Positions 36,592-45,225 of a stretch of DNA of 64,000 bases are shown here, in pieces. Position numbers and translations under genes: made by a program. Origin of the DNA: Euryarchaeota archaeon UBA557. Lineage in GTDB: Archaea > Thermoplasmatota > Poseidoniia > Poseidoniales > Thalassarchaeaceae. Each line of letters begins with the position of its first letter. Within the stretch, counting starts at the first letter, position 1. The notes beneath the pieces are model-generated. The model saw only the letters and a program-made list of their open reading frames with translations, was not told the DNA's origin and ran no database searches. Where the stretch lies: contig DARI01000006.1 of assembly GCA_002503285.1 (NCBI GenBank), forward strand, positions 28,342 through 92,341, given 5' to 3'.

Positions 36592-37500
36592 ATGAGGGTC
36601 GTTGTTGCACTAGGGGGAAATGCACTGTTGCGTAGAGGAGAGGCTTTAACATCTGAAAATCAAAGAAGAAATGTGAAGATTGCTGCAAAATCAATTGCAC
36701 CTCTGATTAGTAAATATCAGGTAGTAATAACACATGGTAATGGCCCACAAGTTGGCCTATTATCACTTCAATCATCAGCATATAAAGAAGTCAAATCTTA
36801 TCCTTTAGATGTTTTAGGAGCCCAAACAGAAGGTATGATTGGATATATGATTGAGCAAGAGTTGGGGAACTTACTACCAATTGAAGTTCCCTTTGCAACA
36901 CTATTAACAATGGTCGAGGTCGATCCAGAAGATCCTGCGTTTGATAACCCGACAAAACCAATAGGTCCAGTTTATACAAAGAAAGAAGCACAAGAATTGG
37001 CCAAGCAAAGAGGTTGGACAATAGCGCCTGATGGAGATAAATGGAGGAGAACGGTGCCTTCCCCAATTCCTCAAAGGATTTTTGAATTAAGGCCCATCCA
37101 TTGGTTATTAGAAAAAGGGACAGTAGTAATTTGTGCTGGCGGAGGCGGGATTCCGACGATGTATGAAAAAGATGGCACATTGAAGGGCGTTGAAGTAGTC
37201 ATAGACAAAGACAGAGCTAGTGCATTATTAGCAATACAAATTAACGCAAGAGTATTGATTTTGGCGACTGATTCCGATGGAGTTTACTTAGATTGGGGGA
37301 CTAAAGATGCAAGAAAATTAGATAAAATTACGCCACAGGAAATTGAAAAATATAAATTCGATGAGGGGTCAATGGGCCCCAAGGTCGAAGCCGCATGTGA
37401 TTTTGTAAATAAAACAGGAGAAAGAGCTGTGATTGGATCTTTAACAGACCTAGAAAAAATGATTGCTGGCGAGGCCGGTACACAATTCATTATCTCTTAA
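36592..37500 (+). CDS. arcC: Carbamate kinase
   Basis: Interconverts carbamoyl phosphate plus ADP with carbamate and ATP. Start at ATG 36592 (MRVVVALGGNALLRRGE) gives 302 residues, the normal size; the frame from 36478 extends antisense into the AcoX gene and is not believed. Motifs are THGNGPQVGLL, VVICAGGGGIPT, VVIDKDRASALLA and SMGPKVEAACDF. No arginine deiminase or ornithine carbamoyltransferase is adjacent, so a link to carbamoyl phosphate from another route, perhaps feeding pyrimidine synthesis, is open. The agmatinase-family gene is 10 kb away. Confidence 0.95.
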   Translation: MRVVVALGGNALLRRGEALTSENQRRNVKIAAKSIAPLISKYQVVITHGNGPQVGLLSLQSSAYKEVKSYPLDVLGAQTEGMIGYMIEQELGNLLPIEVPFATLLTMVEVDPEDPAFDNPTKPIGPVYTKKEAQELAKQRGWTIAPDGDKWRRTVPSPIPQRIFELRPIHWLLEKGTVVICAGGGGIPTMYEKDGTLKGVEVVIDKDRASALLAIQINARVLILATDSDGVYLDWGTKDARKLDKITPQEIEKYKFDEGSMGPKVEAACDFVNKTGERAVIGSLTDLEKMIAGEAGTQFIIS

Positions 37501-37564
37501 TCTATAGTTTACATATTGTTTTTTATAAATGTCTTCATATCATAAAGGTTTCTCGCCTTTAATA

Positions 37565-37570
37565 GAGGAG
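37565..37570 (+). promoter_or_regulatory. Shine-Dalgarno for thrS
   Basis: GAGGAG lies 6 nt before ATG 37577. It favours this start over ATG 37529 and fits a TGS domain that begins at once. Confidence 0.5.
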
Positions 37571-37576
37571 TCTCCC

Positions 37577-39529
37577 ATGTCAATGCTAAATGTTGAAATT
37601 GACAATAATGAAGTTCGTCAATATGAAGCTGGAATTACTTTTGGAGATATCATTAAAGATGTTTTTGGACGTAAATCTGGTTCAGTTGCAGTATTTGTAA
37701 ATGGCATAGAAAAAGATATGTCACAGTTTCTTGAAACGGACTGTAAAATAGAGCCAATCTATGGTGAATCTGATGCGGGATTGTATATCCTAAGACATTC
37801 ATGTGCACACCTACTGGCGCAGGCAGTAACAGAATTGTTTCCGTATGCTAAACCTACAATCGGCCCTCCAATCGATCATGGATTCTACTATGATTTTTAT
37901 ATGGATTCAATTGGTGATGAAGAATTAAAAAAAATTGAAAAAAGAATGAGAGAAATAATGAAGAAAAATCAACCAATTTCAAGAGAAGAACACAATAATG
38001 AATCATTACGAGAGATATTTATAGATAATCAATTTAAGCTAGAAATTATTGATGAAAAAATAGGACATGAAATAGGTTCATCGATATATAAACAGGGAAA
38101 TTTTGTTGATTTATGCAGGGGCCCTCATGTTTCTTTTACATCTCAATTACGATGGTTTAAGTTAACTAGTACTAGTCAAGCATATTGGCGCGCTGACTCT
38201 AAAAAAGAATCATTAACAAGAATATATGGCATGTGTTTTGCGACTAAAGAAGGATTAAAAAATAGGGAAAAGCAACTGCAAGAAGCTGCTAAAAGGGATC
38301 ACAAAAAAATAGGTAAAGAAATGGAATTATACATGATTGATGAGATGATTGGTAGAGGATTACCAGTGTGGCTGCCAAATGGAGAAATAATAAAGTCATC
38401 AATTGAGAATTTTGCTCTAGAAACAGAAGATAGATATGGATACCAGCGCGTAACAACTCCCGTATTGGGAAAAAAACAACTTTTTGAAACAAGTGGGCAT
38501 TTACCCCATTATGCAGAGGGTATGTACCCTCCAATGAAAATGGACGATGGAGAATATTATCTCAAAGCAATGAATTGTCCAATGCATCACTTGGTTTATA
38601 GAAATAAAAAACGATCCTATAGAGATTTACCGATTAGAATTGCAGAATATGGTACAGTTTATAGAAATGAATTATCCGGTACTTTAGCTGGATTACTAAG
38701 AGTCAGAATGCTATCAATGAATGATGCTCATATCTATTGTACTTTGGATCAGGTGGCTGAAGAGTTTGCTAATAATATAAAGATGGTACAAGATTATTAC
38801 AAAACATTTGGATTTGAAGATTATTATTTTAGACTTTCTTTATGGGATTCCGAAAATAAAAATAAATATATTGATCAACCGGAAAACTGGGAAGCCACAC
38901 AAAATCATCTGAGAAGCATATTGGACGATTTGGGAGTCCCTTATGAAGAAAGTATTGGTGAAGCTGCATTCTATGGTCCGAAAGTTGACATACAGTTTAC
39001 AACAGCAATAGGACGAGAAGAATCAATGTCCACAATTCAGTTAGATTTCGCAGCTAAAGAACGTTTTGGATTGACATATACTGATGAAACTGGGTCAGAT
39101 AATGATGAAGTTTTCGTAATTCACCGCGCGCCACTTTCAACTCATGAAAGATTTGTTGCCTTCTTAATAGAGCATTGGTCAGGTAATTTTCCTACTTGGC
39201 TATCTCCAATTCAAGTACAAATTATAACAATCTCTGAGAAACATCAAGAATATGCCAATAATTTGGCGCAGATTCTTAAGGAAGTAGGAATAAGGGCAAA
39301 TACGGATACTTCAGATAACACGATTGGTAAGAAAATAAGAATGCACAGAACCATGAGGCCAGCATATATGGTAATTATTGGTGATGAAGAATCAATCAAT
39401 GGAACTGTTTCAATTAGAGCCAGAGATGGGCGTCAGAGAAATGGAATGGCATTGGATGAATTTATTGAAGAAATTTCATTAGAAAATACTAATCGTAAAA
39501 CTACATTAGATTTGGTAAAAGATAAATGA
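37577..39529 (+). CDS. thrS: Threonyl-tRNA synthetase, bacterial type
   Basis: Charges tRNA-Thr. From ATG 37577 the protein has 650 residues with the bacterial/eukaryotic layout: TGS domain (MLNVEIDNNEVRQYEAG), a second editing domain with LRHSCAHLLAQAV (HxxxH) and the later FVDLCRGPHV, the class II catalytic core (YYLKAMNCPMHHLVY, YRNELSGTLAGLLRVR) and the C-terminal anticodon-binding domain. Archaea often have an N-terminal D-aminoacyl-deacylase-like editing domain instead; this one has the bacterial form, suggesting old transfer. trhO follows after 10 bp. Confidence 0.97.
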   Translation: MSMLNVEIDNNEVRQYEAGITFGDIIKDVFGRKSGSVAVFVNGIEKDMSQFLETDCKIEPIYGESDAGLYILRHSCAHLLAQAVTELFPYAKPTIGPPIDHGFYYDFYMDSIGDEELKKIEKRMREIMKKNQPISREEHNNESLREIFIDNQFKLEIIDEKIGHEIGSSIYKQGNFVDLCRGPHVSFTSQLRWFKLTSTSQAYWRADSKKESLTRIYGMCFATKEGLKNREKQLQEAAKRDHKKIGKEMELYMIDEMIGRGLPVWLPNGEIIKSSIENFALETEDRYGYQRVTTPVLGKKQLFETSGHLPHYAEGMYPPMKMDDGEYYLKAMNCPMHHLVYRNKKRSYRDLPIRIAEYGTVYRNELSGTLAGLLRVRMLSMNDAHIYCTLDQVAEEFANNIKMVQDYYKTFGFEDYYFRLSLWDSENKNKYIDQPENWEATQNHLRSILDDLGVPYEESIGEAAFYGPKVDIQFTTAIGREESMSTIQLDFAAKERFGLTYTDETGSDNDEVFVIHRAPLSTHERFVAFLIEHWSGNFPTWLSPIQVQIITISEKHQEYANNLAQILKEVGIRANTDTSDNTIGKKIRMHRTMRPAYMVIIGDEESINGTVSIRARDGRQRNGMALDEFIEEISLENTNRKTTLDLVKDK

Positions 39530-39539
39530 TATTGATAGC

Positions 39540-40355
39540 ATGATTGTAAATATTGCAGGATATAGATTTGTGGACCTCCACGATCCTGAAGAAATGAAAG
39601 TACGTTTTTTGGAAGAATGCTTAGATTTAGAATTAAAAGGAACTGTTTTGTTAAGTTATAATGGAATAAATTTTTATGTAGCAGGACTACAAAAATCGAT
39701 TGATGAATTTGTAAAATTTATTGAGTATGATGAGCGCTTGCTTGATATACCTCTAAAAAAAAGTTATACTGAATATCAACCATATAGGAGGATGATTGTA
39801 AAAAAGAAAAAGGAAATAATTTCATTGGGACTTTCTAATGTTAGGCCAATTGAACATACTAGTCCGTCCATTAGTCCCACTAATCTTAAGCAATGGTTGA
39901 ATGAAAATAAAGATTTTATCCTACTTGATACAAGAAATGATTACGAGTTAAGAGTAGGGAGTTTTGAAAAGGCTATTGATTTGAATATTAAGACATTTAG
40001 AGGATTTCCTGATGCAATTAAAGGTTTAGATGTAGATAAAACAAAAACTGTAGTCATGTTTTGCACTGGAGGGATACGATGCGAAAAGGCATCAGTAGTT
40101 ATGGAAAATGAAGGATGGGAAAATGTCCTACAACTTGAGGGGGGGATTCTAAATTATTTTCAAGAATGTGGAGGAAAGCATTGGGATGGCGATTGTTTTG
40201 TTTTTGATCAACGAGTTGCAGTTAATCCAAATTTAGAGGAATCCGAAATAGAAATGTGTTTTATATGTAGAGAACCATTAACATTGGAAGAGCAAGATTC
40301 AGAAGAATATGTAATTATGAAATATTGTCCATATTGTATAAATGAAAATAAATAG
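39540..40355 (+). CDS. trhO: tRNA uridine(34) hydroxylase TrhO-type rhodanese
   Basis: 271 residues of the UPF0176/YceA family, which hydroxylates U34 of tRNA to ho5U in bacteria. An N-terminal acylphosphatase-like domain (GTVLLSYNGINFYVAG) precedes a rhodanese domain with the active loop FCTGGIRCEKAS. The C-terminus carries a Cys-rich module (CFICREP, YCPYC) as in other family members. It directly follows thrS (10 bp). That it serves this tRNA role in the archaeon is inferred from the family. Confidence 0.9.
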   Translation: MIVNIAGYRFVDLHDPEEMKVRFLEECLDLELKGTVLLSYNGINFYVAGLQKSIDEFVKFIEYDERLLDIPLKKSYTEYQPYRRMIVKKKKEIISLGLSNVRPIEHTSPSISPTNLKQWLNENKDFILLDTRNDYELRVGSFEKAIDLNIKTFRGFPDAIKGLDVDKTKTVVMFCTGGIRCEKASVVMENEGWENVLQLEGGILNYFQECGGKHWDGDCFVFDQRVAVNPNLEESEIEMCFICREPLTLEEQDSEEYVIMKYCPYCINENK

Positions 40356-40408
40356 ATAGCACATATTAACAGAGTTTATGTGTTTTGATTACTTCGAATT
40401 ATAAAAAC

Positions 40409-41431
40409 ATGTCCGAAGAAACGAGCAATGAGAAAATCTCCAATCAAGAGATTATCGATTCCATGTTAGTTTCTTCTCGTTCCATAGTCAGAACATGTAT
40501 GGAAATTAGGAATCATGAAGATGTATTAATAGTTACAGATACTGAAACTTCAGAAATAGGACGTTCTTTATACGAAGCTGCTTCTGAAGTTACAGATAGA
40601 GTTCTCCTGATAATGATGCCTCCAATGTTCAAATTGGGAAATGAACCCCCTAGCCCGGTAGCAGATTTAATGCGCCGTGTGAGAGTAGTACTAATTGCAA
40701 CTAAGGATTCATTGACGCATACTAAAGCAAGAATTAATGCATCAAAGGCAGGAGTAAGGATTGCTTCAATGCCGGGAATCGATAAAAATATGTTTATTTC
40801 AGGCGGAATTACTGCAGATTATAATGCATTACTACGAGAAATATCAGCAATGAATACAATTTTTAGAAGACGAAGAGATGTACATATCACATCTCCATCT
40901 GGTACGGATGTAAAATTCACAACTGGAAGTAGATGGATACTTGAAGATAATGGAATATGTAATAGGCCCGGTCAAGTTACAAATCTACCTGCAGGAAGAA
41001 TTTTTGTTTTACCTAAAAAGGGGTCAATGAATGGAAAAATTATTTTTGATGGATCTTGGGAAGGTAAATTATTGGAAGATAATATTGAATTTACAATAGT
41101 TGATGGTTTGGTTACAGATGTAAAAGGAGATTCGGAAATTAATAATTTTTTTAAATTAGATAAAAATAATACTAGAACCTCAGGTGGGGGCCTCATTAAT
41201 ACTGTAGCAGAGTTTGGTTTTGGCATGAATTCAAGGGCCAGGCTTGTAGGGAATAAACTTGAAGATCAAGTTGTTAGAGGTAATTCATATTTTAGTTTTG
41301 GAGATAATACTGCACTTGGAGGTAATTCAAATATTGGTTTACAAGTAAGGGGAGTAGTACAAAAAACTAGTATCTACCTAGAAGATATTGATTTGGCCTT
41401 AGATGGCAAAATTATAGCAAAAAAAAGGTGA
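40409..41431 (+). CDS. M29-like aminopeptidase family protein, possibly without metal ligands
   Basis: 340 residues from ATG 40409 (the frame also opens at 40385). It resembles the short archaeal aminopeptidase T group (COG2309/M29). Motifs include MPPMFKLGNEPPSPVADLM, RIASMPGIDKNMF, and near the end EFGFGMNSRARLVGN, KLEDQVVRGN and FGDNTALGGNS. In family members I recall the segment after the ED as GTVHxAxGDN and later an H-x-D pair; here they read GNSYFSFGDN and GLQVRGVV. The expected His and HxD residues are therefore missing. The thiamine pyrophosphokinase-like gene follows with a 4-bp overlap (GTGA). Confidence 0.78.
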   Translation: MSEETSNEKISNQEIIDSMLVSSRSIVRTCMEIRNHEDVLIVTDTETSEIGRSLYEAASEVTDRVLLIMMPPMFKLGNEPPSPVADLMRRVRVVLIATKDSLTHTKARINASKAGVRIASMPGIDKNMFISGGITADYNALLREISAMNTIFRRRRDVHITSPSGTDVKFTTGSRWILEDNGICNRPGQVTNLPAGRIFVLPKKGSMNGKIIFDGSWEGKLLEDNIEFTIVDGLVTDVKGDSEINNFFKLDKNNTRTSGGGLINTVAEFGFGMNSRARLVGNKLEDQVVRGNSYFSFGDNTALGGNSNIGLQVRGVVQKTSIYLEDIDLALDGKIIAKKR

Positions 41432-42048
41432 GTAACATAAAAAAAGTAATTTTATGGTGTAATGGCGATACTCCATCAGAAGAGTTGGTTAATAGTTTAA
41501 TAAACCAAAAAAGTATTGTATATGGAGTAGATAAAGGTGCAGATGTTGCTAATTCGATGGGAATAACAATTCAAAAAGTATTAGGTGATTTAGACTCAGT
41601 TGACACCTCAAAATGGAATAATAAGTCTAAGAAAATATATGACCAGGAAATTAGTGATTTGGGTAAATCTATCAGATACTTAATAGAAAATAAAATCTAT
41701 GAAGTAGATATAATAGGAATTGATGGAGGTAATCCTGAACATATTTTAGGAATATGGGGTAATTTAGTAGAAATGCCCGGTAATATCAAAATAAAATTAC
41801 ATCATGAACATAGAATTACAGAAAGAATCCATCCAGATGAAGGCCAATTAGAAATTTTCATTAGTGATGAAGAAGAGTTTTCTATTTTTGCATTGACACC
41901 TTGTAAAAATGTACATCTTACTGGCTCTAAATGGGAAATAAAGGGGGATAAAATGGAATTATCCAGTAGAGGATTACATAATGTGGGATTGGGAAGAAAT
42001 ATAAAAATCATTGCAGATGGAATAATTGTTTTGATAACTGAAAGGTAG
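41428..42048 (+). CDS. Thiamine pyrophosphokinase
   Basis: Transfers pyrophosphate from ATP to thiamine to make TPP. The 206-residue protein, from GTG 41428, has the family signatures NGDTPSEEL, VYGVDKGADVANSMG, KVLGDLDSVD, DLGKSIRYLIE and GIDGGNPEHILG, then the C-terminal thiamine-binding beta domain. It overlaps the M29-like gene by 4 bp, so the two are translationally coupled. Many archaea lack this enzyme and phosphorylate thiamine phosphate instead; its presence suggests salvage of external thiamine. Confidence 0.88.
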   Translation: MSNIKKVILWCNGDTPSEELVNSLINQKSIVYGVDKGADVANSMGITIQKVLGDLDSVDTSKWNNKSKKIYDQEISDLGKSIRYLIENKIYEVDIIGIDGGNPEHILGIWGNLVEMPGNIKIKLHHEHRITERIHPDEGQLEIFISDEEEFSIFALTPCKNVHLTGSKWEIKGDKMELSSRGLHNVGLGRNIKIIADGIIVLITER

Positions 42049-42049
42049 G

Positions 42050-43096
42050 TTATTCAGTTTTTGGATTCATAGATAACATCATTGCAATTGGCCTTGTACG
42101 TGGATCGCTTTCCAATGCTAATTTCATGATAACTGCTAATGGCACTCCTAAGACCATCCCTAGAACGCCCCATGCCCATCCCCAAAATGCAACGAGTAAC
42201 AAAAGTACAATTGGAGACATATCTAGCCTTTTACCTGCTAATTGAGGCTCTACTAAACCCCCCCATACTTGTTGATTTCCAATTAATAATATTACCAATA
42301 AAATAGCTGATGGTGGAGAAAGAATAATGAATCCCAATAAGATTGGAGGAATAACCGAAATTAGAGCACCGATGTAAGGTATAAAGTCCATCATGAAAGT
42401 AATAGATGCCCACAAAAACCAACCTGGAATTCCATAAGAATAAAGAATAAAGGCTGCAACTATTGCCTGTCCAAATGCAACAGAAGCCCTAGTTAAAACG
42501 TAGATATTTATGCTATCTGATGATGCTTCGGCAAGTTTGGTAATCTTCTCTGAATCCTCTGGGTAAGCAGCTTTGATACGTTTTGGGAGTGTTTCTGATT
42601 CTAGTATAATAAATAAAAGAAATATCAATACTGTGACTGAACTAGCCGTGAAACTTGCTAATGACCCTACAAGTCCGGTGGCAAAGGTTTCGATTTTTTC
42701 TACAGTTATTAAATCAATAAGTGCTGGAGCACTGAATGAAAATCCTAAAAATGATAAATCCTCAAACCATAAAATTTTATCGCTTAATTTAGCAGAAAGA
42801 AATGGGACCTCATCAGTAAAAGTTTGCATATTAGAAAATAAAACATTAGAAACAATAAGTAAAACTCCAACAACTATAGTAACAAATGCACCGTAGGCTA
42901 AAAATGGATGTCCACCAATTTTTTCTTCCAGCCATTGTGCTGGTGGCCTTATGAGGAAAAATAGTAAAATTGCAACTACCAATGGCTGTATTATAGATTC
43001 AAGATGTTTTATGGCTAAAACTGAAACGAATAACATAATTGCTATATTTGATGCAGTATTAAATTTTAATTTTCCTAATTTTACTTGCTCGGACAT
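42050..43096 (-). CDS. AI-2E family membrane permease
   Basis: 348 residues, eight predicted membrane helices, matching the AI-2E/PerM-like (PF01594) family. Typical points are LLFFLIRPPAQWLEE, the long extracytoplasmic loop with helix content (residues about 80-140), and the conserved C-terminal segments GIPGWFLWASITFMMDFIPYIGALI (in outline) and WGWAWGVLGMVLGVPL. Family members export a variety of small molecules or Na+; substrate unknown. Convergent with the thiamine pyrophosphokinase gene, 1 bp apart. Confidence 0.9.
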   Translation of the reverse strand: MSEQVKLGKLKFNTASNIAIMLFVSVLAIKHLESIIQPLVVAILLFFLIRPPAQWLEEKIGGHPFLAYGAFVTIVVGVLLIVSNVLFSNMQTFTDEVPFLSAKLSDKILWFEDLSFLGFSFSAPALIDLITVEKIETFATGLVGSLASFTASSVTVLIFLLFIILESETLPKRIKAAYPEDSEKITKLAEASSDSINIYVLTRASVAFGQAIVAAFILYSYGIPGWFLWASITFMMDFIPYIGALISVIPPILLGFIILSPPSAILLVILLIGNQQVWGGLVEPQLAGKRLDMSPIVLLLLVAFWGWAWGVLGMVLGVPLAVIMKLALESDPRTRPIAMMLSMNPKTE

Positions 43097-43152
43097 ATTA
43101 TCATCACTACGAAGAAGAGTTTTCGCATCAAGTTTTTCATCATATAATAATT

Positions 43153-44385
43153 TTATTTGACATTATCAACATATATTTTTAGAAATTCTAATGCATTTTT
43201 TTTGAATGTAAACTTATCAATTACTAAACGCCTTCCGGCTTGTCCTTTTATGGAAAGAGTTTCTTTAGATTGTAATTCATTCAAGATGGTTTCAGAAATA
43301 GAATCGGTATCGCCCATTGTAAAAAGACCTCCGACATTTTCATCAACCATTTCAGGCAATGGCCCATGATTTACAGTCACTACTGGAGTAGCGGATGCCA
43401 TTGCTTCAAGAGGAATTAATCCTTGGCCTTCGTAATAAGAAGGATAAACTACTAAATCTGCACAACGATATAATGTCGCTAAATCATCGAATTTCATACT
43501 TGATTCAATAAAAACCGAACCTTCTAAACCTAATTTTTTTGCTTTTTTGAGCAATCTTGATCTTAGGCCACCACGCCCGACAATCACTAATTTTGTATCA
43601 GGAGATATAATTTTTACTTTAACAAATGATTGCAATAATATACCAAAGCCTTTCCTTGCAGCTAAACGTCCTACTGCCAATAATAAATTACCTTGTTCAG
43701 TTAAATTATATTTTGCACGTATGGATTTATTAATTAAAATTGAATCTTTATCATTTTTATCTAAAGGTATGAACATATCTGTATCAACACCCCAATGAAT
43801 AACTTGGTAATTCCAATTTTTGGGAGGATTGTATCTGTCCATGAAATCAGATTTAGTGGAAAAGGAATTTGGAACACAAACATCTGAGTAATTTATAGCT
43901 ATATTTTCAAAATTAGCATATCTTTTGGCTGTAATTCTCATTATTAAATCATTAGGATTGGCCCAAACTGCTGATTCCTTATGTTTTGATGCGAGAAAGA
44001 GTCCATCCCTCTCTCCTAGCCATGTACCATGTAATGAGGAAACTATAGGTGCGACCTCTTGCTTACATATCTCAAATTGTCTTTTATCCCATGAAATCAT
44101 TGGACAGTGTAAATGAACAATGTCAACAGGGTCTTGTAAGTTTAACTTTTTTAATGCTTTAAGCGCATTTCTGCCATAAGAACGTGTAAACTCCATTGGA
44201 ATCTTTTTCCAAGAAACTTCAATAACATTTACACCATTTATTTCAGGTGCTTTGTTAGGCCCTTTACGAGTTATGATAGTTATTTTATGACCTAAATTAG
44301 CCAATGCAAAGGAAAGATGGTATACTGTAGAGCCCATTCCACCCCATCTTGGGGGATATTCTGCAGACAACATTGCGACATGCAT
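43153..44385 (-). CDS. Glycosyltransferase, GT4 family
   Basis: 410 residues from ATG 44385 (MHVAMLSAEYPPRWGGMGS); the longer frame to 44454 lacks the strand-start pattern. It has the two Rossmann-like lobes of GT-B enzymes: the N-terminal GGMGSTVYHLSFALANLGH and the C-terminal LLAVGRLAARKGFGILLQSF, then the E-x7-E motif region SYYEGQGLIPLEAMASATPVV (in outline). It transfers a sugar from an NDP-sugar to a glycan or lipid. It is divergent from the GT2 gene and likely acts with it in surface glycan synthesis. Confidence 0.93.
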   Translation of the reverse strand: MHVAMLSAEYPPRWGGMGSTVYHLSFALANLGHKITIITRKGPNKAPEINGVNVIEVSWKKIPMEFTRSYGRNALKALKKLNLQDPVDIVHLHCPMISWDKRQFEICKQEVAPIVSSLHGTWLGERDGLFLASKHKESAVWANPNDLIMRITAKRYANFENIAINYSDVCVPNSFSTKSDFMDRYNPPKNWNYQVIHWGVDTDMFIPLDKNDKDSILINKSIRAKYNLTEQGNLLLAVGRLAARKGFGILLQSFVKVKIISPDTKLVIVGRGGLRSRLLKKAKKLGLEGSVFIESSMKFDDLATLYRCADLVVYPSYYEGQGLIPLEAMASATPVVTVNHGPLPEMVDENVGGLFTMGDTDSISETILNELQSKETLSIKGQAGRRLVIDKFTFKKNALEFLKIYVDNVK

Positions 44386-44490
44386 GGTTATACCTTGACG
44401 TATCCTAGAATGTATTCTTTCAAGATAATATTGGTAATTTAGCAATAGCATCATTCAAAATGTATGCCTTGTTCCGAGGTATTGATATAT

Positions 44491-45225
44491 ATGGGAAAAG
44501 TATTACCTGTTCATGTTACTGTCGTAATCCCTACTCGTAATGAAGAAGAAGCGATTGTAGATACCATACGATCAGTACCTAATGACGGTTGGTGTGAAAA
44601 ACTAGATTTTTTAATCATTGATGGAAACTCTAGTGATAAAACTAGAGAATTAGCAGAAGGAGAAGGTGCAGATGTTTATTTAGAAAAGAGAAGAGGATAT
44701 GGTCGTGCATACAAAACAGGATTTTCAATGGCCTCGGGAGAAATAATTGTCACCATGGATGCAGATTGCACATATCCTGGAGAGGAAGTTCCTAACTTAG
44801 TTAGAAGATTGATAGATGATAACTTAGAATGGATAACATGTGATCGATTAGCTAAGGCTGAAGAAGGAGCAATGTCTGGAATGCATAAATTTGGTAATTG
44901 GACTTTAGCCACTACTGCAAGACTATTATTTTGGTATGGGATAAAGGATTCTCAAAGTGGTATGTGGGTATTTAGAAAATCTATATTCGACAATGAAAAT
45001 GTAAGGCCAAAACATGATGGAATGCCGCTGTCACAGGAGTTTAAAATTAGGGCAAGAAGATATTTGAAGAAGGATAAGACATTAGAAATTAGTGTTCCGT
45101 ATAGAGTTAGAGTTGGGCCTGCAGAAATTAACACATGGGGAGATGGTTTGCTCAATCTTAGAAGTTTATTTTGGCTAAGATTTGGAATATTTGGTAAGAG
45201 TACTAAATGGGGAAAAGAAGATTAA
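44491..45225 (+). CDS. Glycosyltransferase, GT2 family (dolichyl-phosphate mannosyltransferase-like)
   Basis: 244 residues, from ATG 44491. The GT-A fold opens with VTVVIPTRNEEEAIVDTI, has IIDGNSSDKTRELA, the metal-binding DxD in VTMDADCTYPGEEV and the later GIKDSQSGMWVFRK with a C-terminal short basic tail. No membrane helix is evident. The sequence resembles polyprenyl-phosphate sugar transferases, which charge the lipid carrier for protein glycosylation. Its stop overlaps the convergent large surface-protein gene by 4 bp. Confidence 0.9.
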   Translation: MGKVLPVHVTVVIPTRNEEEAIVDTIRSVPNDGWCEKLDFLIIDGNSSDKTRELAEGEGADVYLEKRRGYGRAYKTGFSMASGEIIVTMDADCTYPGEEVPNLVRRLIDDNLEWITCDRLAKAEEGAMSGMHKFGNWTLATTARLLFWYGIKDSQSGMWVFRKSIFDNENVRPKHDGMPLSQEFKIRARRYLKKDKTLEISVPYRVRVGPAEINTWGDGLLNLRSLFWLRFGIFGKSTKWGKED

